64,000 nucleotides of DNA. Origin: Pontibacter sp. HSC-36F09. GTDB taxonomy: Bacteria > Bacteroidota > Bacteroidia > Cytophagales > Hymenobacteraceae. The notes under the pieces were generated by a model that made no database searches, had not been told where the DNA came from, and saw only the letters and a program-made list of their open reading frames with translations. A program made the translations under genes and the position numbers. Of the stretch, positions 62,383-64,000 are shown piece by piece. The DNA lies in NCBI RefSeq assembly GCF_024171605.1, contig NZ_JALKAA010000002.1:682001-746000 (forward strand), written 5' to 3'. The stretch's first letter is position 1. Every line of letters begins with the position of its first letter.

Positions 62383-63220
62383 AGTGAGGTCTTTGAAGGA
62401 TTTCGGTTACAGATGTATTGCCACTGGTGATGGCGTTGAAGAGCAGTTCCATGTCTACTTTGCTGTAGTTGCCCATCACGTTTAGCAGAATGGCCTGCCT
62501 GCCACGCAGCGCATCTTCAGCATAAAGAGCATTATGGGCTTCGGATTCAGGTATGGTCGTGAAAGTGAGTCGTTCACTGATCGTATCAAGCGACTCATTC
62601 AGCACGATCTCCCGGTCGTGCACCACCACCAATGTATCGATCAGGCTGTCGAGGTCGCGCACCTGGTGGGTGGAGATGATGATGCAGCGATTCTCGGTGA
62701 GGGCAGAGGCAATGATGCGGCGGAACTGTACCTTGGAAGGTATATCCAGGCCATTGGTCGGTTCGTCCATGATCAGCACGCTGGTGTTGGTGGCAAGGCC
62801 GAAGGCGATGATGGCCTTCTTCTGCTGACCAAACGACATTTTGCTGAACACAGCGTGCGCTGGCACCTCAAACTCGGAAAGGTAACGGTAAAAGGCCTCT
62901 TCGTCGAAGAGGGGATAGAAGGGCGCCGTGTTCGCCACAAATTGCCTGGCTGTTAGTGACGGCATGTAGATTTCTTCCGGAATGAAATAGAGATCCCCGA
63001 GCATAGCCGGCTGGCGCTTGTGCGAATCGAATCCGTTTACCTGACAAGTGCCCTCCAGAGGAGAAACCAGCCCGACCATGTTCTTGAGCAGTGTGGACTT
63101 GCCCGCTCCGTTCTTGCCCAGTAGCCCGTAAATATGGCCCTCCTGCAGCGTTAGGTTCAGGTTCCGGAACAGCAGCGACTTGCGGCTATACCCGAAACTA
63201 AGGTTCTTGATCTCAATCAT
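62366..63220 (-). CDS. ABC transporter ATP-binding protein
   Basis: A 284-residue ATPase (ATG 63220; an upstream ATG at 63256 lies inside the operator and is rejected). Walker A GKNGAGKST is at 35-43, the signature is MSFGQQKKA (about 128-136), Walker B is LIMDEPTNGLD (149-159) and the switch His is 185 (STHQ). A ~70-residue C-terminal extension follows. It is first in the cassette ATPase, permease, GntR, DUF2807 and small protein. Confidence 0.94.
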   Translation of the reverse strand: MIEIKNLSFGYSRKSLLFRNLNLTLQEGHIYGLLGKNGAGKSTLLKNMVGLVSPLEGTCQVNGFDSHKRQPAMLGDLYFIPEEIYMPSLTARQFVANTAPFYPLFDEEAFYRYLSEFEVPAHAVFSKMSFGQQKKAIIAFGLATNTSVLIMDEPTNGLDIPSKVQFRRIIASALTENRCIIISTHQVRDLDSLIDTLVVVHDREIVLNESLDTISERLTFTTIPESEAHNALYAEDALRGRQAILLNVMGNYSKVDMELLFNAITSGNTSVTEILQRPHYEQSL

Positions 63221-63233
63221 TTGTATTTGTTTT

Positions 63234-63257
63234 AGTGTATTAGTTACATAGTACACT
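63234..63257 (-). promoter_or_regulatory. GntR (YtrA-type) operator
   Basis: AGTGTA and TACACT are separated by 12 bp. The YtrA operator of Bacillus is reported as AGTGTA-N13-TACACT, so only the spacing differs by one. It covers the predicted transcription start of the cassette. Confidence 0.75.
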
Positions 63258-63258
63258 A

Positions 63259-63289
63259 CAAATGTATATATAGTTTTATCAATACCAAA
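63259..63289 (-). promoter_or_regulatory. Promoter of the GntR/ABC cassette
   Basis: On the minus strand TTTG (63286-63289) is followed after exactly 19 bp by TACATTTG (63259-63266). This is a full Bacteroidota housekeeping promoter, ending one base before the operator. Confidence 0.85.
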
Positions 63290-63440
63290 TTATTTTTTAA
63301 AATATTTAGATAAGGGTATATAAGCTTAAGATGAAGCAGTTGGGATAACAGTGGGTCTGCTTTTTACCATTATCCGGGGATTCAGGAGAATTGAAAAACA
63401 ATGAAAGGAGGTGAGGCTTATAAATCAGTTATACCTATAC

Positions 63441-63665
63441 CTAGGAAGAGGTGTGATTAGAAAGGGCCAGGTATACCTGCTCCGCATCCTGCTTCTCGAA
63501 TATTTTCTGGGAGGCTCCGAAGTCAAGCACAAGTTTGGCGGTTTGCTGCTCCGTTTCTGGTTTAAAATAAGCGTAGCACAGTTTGCCCACATCCAGCAGG
63601 AAGGTAGCACGTGTAGCGCCGCTGCCGAGCTGAATGCTTATAAAGTTGCTGTTATCGTGCTGCAT
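63441..63665 (-). CDS. Hypothetical protein
   Basis: A 74-residue open frame (FISIQLGSGATRATFLLDVG, VLDFGASQKIFEKQDAEQVY) that follows the CAP-domain gene by 30 bp on the same strand. Composition looks coding but no family is recognised. Confidence 0.5.
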   Translation of the reverse strand: MQHDNSNFISIQLGSGATRATFLLDVGKLCYAYFKPETEQQTAKLVLDFGASQKIFEKQDAEQVYLALSNHTSS

Positions 63666-63695
63666 GGCTATACCTGGGTTCTGCTCAGGTATACG

Positions 63696-64000
63696 TTAGT
63701 TTCGGAATTTCTGCGTGATCATCAAGCCATGCTCTTTGCTCTGCAGCACGCCTATACCTACCCGCCCAAAGCGCAGGTGCAGGATGTTGGCCCGGTGGCC
63801 AGGCGATTCCATTAGCCCTTCGTGGGCAATGGCAAGGGTAGGGGCCAGGGCCAGGTTCTCGCCAGCTGCCCTGAACGGAATATGGGCAGCCCGGATTCTG
63901 TCCGCTGCACTGGCTCCCTCCGGCGAGACATGCGAAAAATAGCCGCGCGAGAACATATCAGCTGCATGTTGCCGGGCAATCCTGGTAAGGGCCGTATCCG
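63696..64000 (-). CDS. CAP-domain (SCP/PR1-like) protein, C-terminal part (truncated by window edge)
   Basis: The frame is open to the right edge; about 100 C-terminal residues are visible. They contain the CAP-family sequence HAADMFSRGYFSHVSPEGASAADR with the metal-site His, then AGENLALAP and LMESPGHRANIL, and finish soon after GVGVL-like VGIGVLQSKEHG. Bacterial CAP proteins (YkwD type) are usually secreted, and some act on cell walls or lipids. The N-terminal signal lies outside the window. Confidence 0.92.
   Translation of the reverse strand, partial: DTALTRIARQHAADMFSRGYFSHVSPEGASAADRIRAAHIPFRAAGENLALAPTLAIAHEGLMESPGHRANILHLRFGRVGIGVLQSKEHGLMITQKFRN

Noticed and set aside
63411-63815. 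134-codon plus-strand open frame near the right edge
   Set aside because: It lies opposite the CAP-domain gene and the small gene at 63441; no domain and no promoter.

Overview
The window reads as a chromosomal segment of an aerobic member of the Bacteroidota, most likely a Pontibacter-like member of the Cytophagales (Hymenobacteraceae). Three things point there: type IX secretion (T9SS) substrates with both type A and type B C-terminal sorting domains plus a PorP/SprF partner; phylum-type promoters (TTTG, a 19-20 bp spacer, then TAnnTTTG) with little sign of Shine-Dalgarno sequences; and gene families typical of the group, such as a 630-residue PurF-like protein, a ComEC without a nuclease domain, DUF2807 and CHRD proteins. 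Base composition is about half G+C by eye, with AT-richer patches near 18.9-20.9 kb and 41.2-42.7 kb. No CRISPR array, transposase, phage gene or rRNA was seen; there is one tRNA.

Layout. 0-4.7 kb: truncated sbcD, a STAS-like protein, an ArsR regulator with a rhodanese lipoprotein, a catalase and a YeiH-type exporter, all on the minus strand. 4.7-7.8 kb: two paralogous Omp85-type outer-membrane barrels separated by a ~530 bp intergenic repeat. 8-12.4 kb: two exported amidohydrolases in tandem. 12.5-13 kb: second copy of the repeat, carrying 12 tandem GGTATA units. 13-18.7 kb: housekeeping genes (ComEC, GNAT, PhoH, SAM hydrolase family, monooxygenase-fold protein, HscB). 18.7-20.9 kb: tRNA-Leu with a duplicated 3' fragment, followed by AT-rich DNA with a Sel1-repeat gene and a gene remnant. 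20.9-32.8 kb: a 3175-residue T9SS type B adhesin, its PorP/SprF partner and an OmpA-like protein. 33-41 kb: membrane proteins, LysR, an ECF sigma factor with an unusual anti-sigma/outer-membrane-barrel protein, a CHRD lipoprotein, a GAF histidine kinase, a phosphoesterase and three small unknown genes. 41-48.8 kb: a T9SS type A protein, an exported methyltransferase, an M3 peptidase and small genes. 49-56.6 kb: nuoL, nuoM, nuoN and a purF-like gene. 57-64 kb: lipoproteins, a GNAT, an outer-membrane barrel, a GntR(YtrA)/ABC/DUF2807 cassette with a clear promoter-operator, and a truncated CAP-domain protein.

Functionally the window emphasises the cell envelope: surface adhesion through T9SS, outer-membrane biogenesis and barrels, envelope-signal transduction (ECF and anti-sigma) and oxidative or sulfur stress, set among respiration, purine and Fe-S maturation genes. 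The most unusual sequence-level feature is a 7-10 bp word, GGTATAG (often CAGGTATAGC), scattered on both strands through genes and spacers far above chance. It forms tandem arrays in intergenic elements and has shaped a protein linker.
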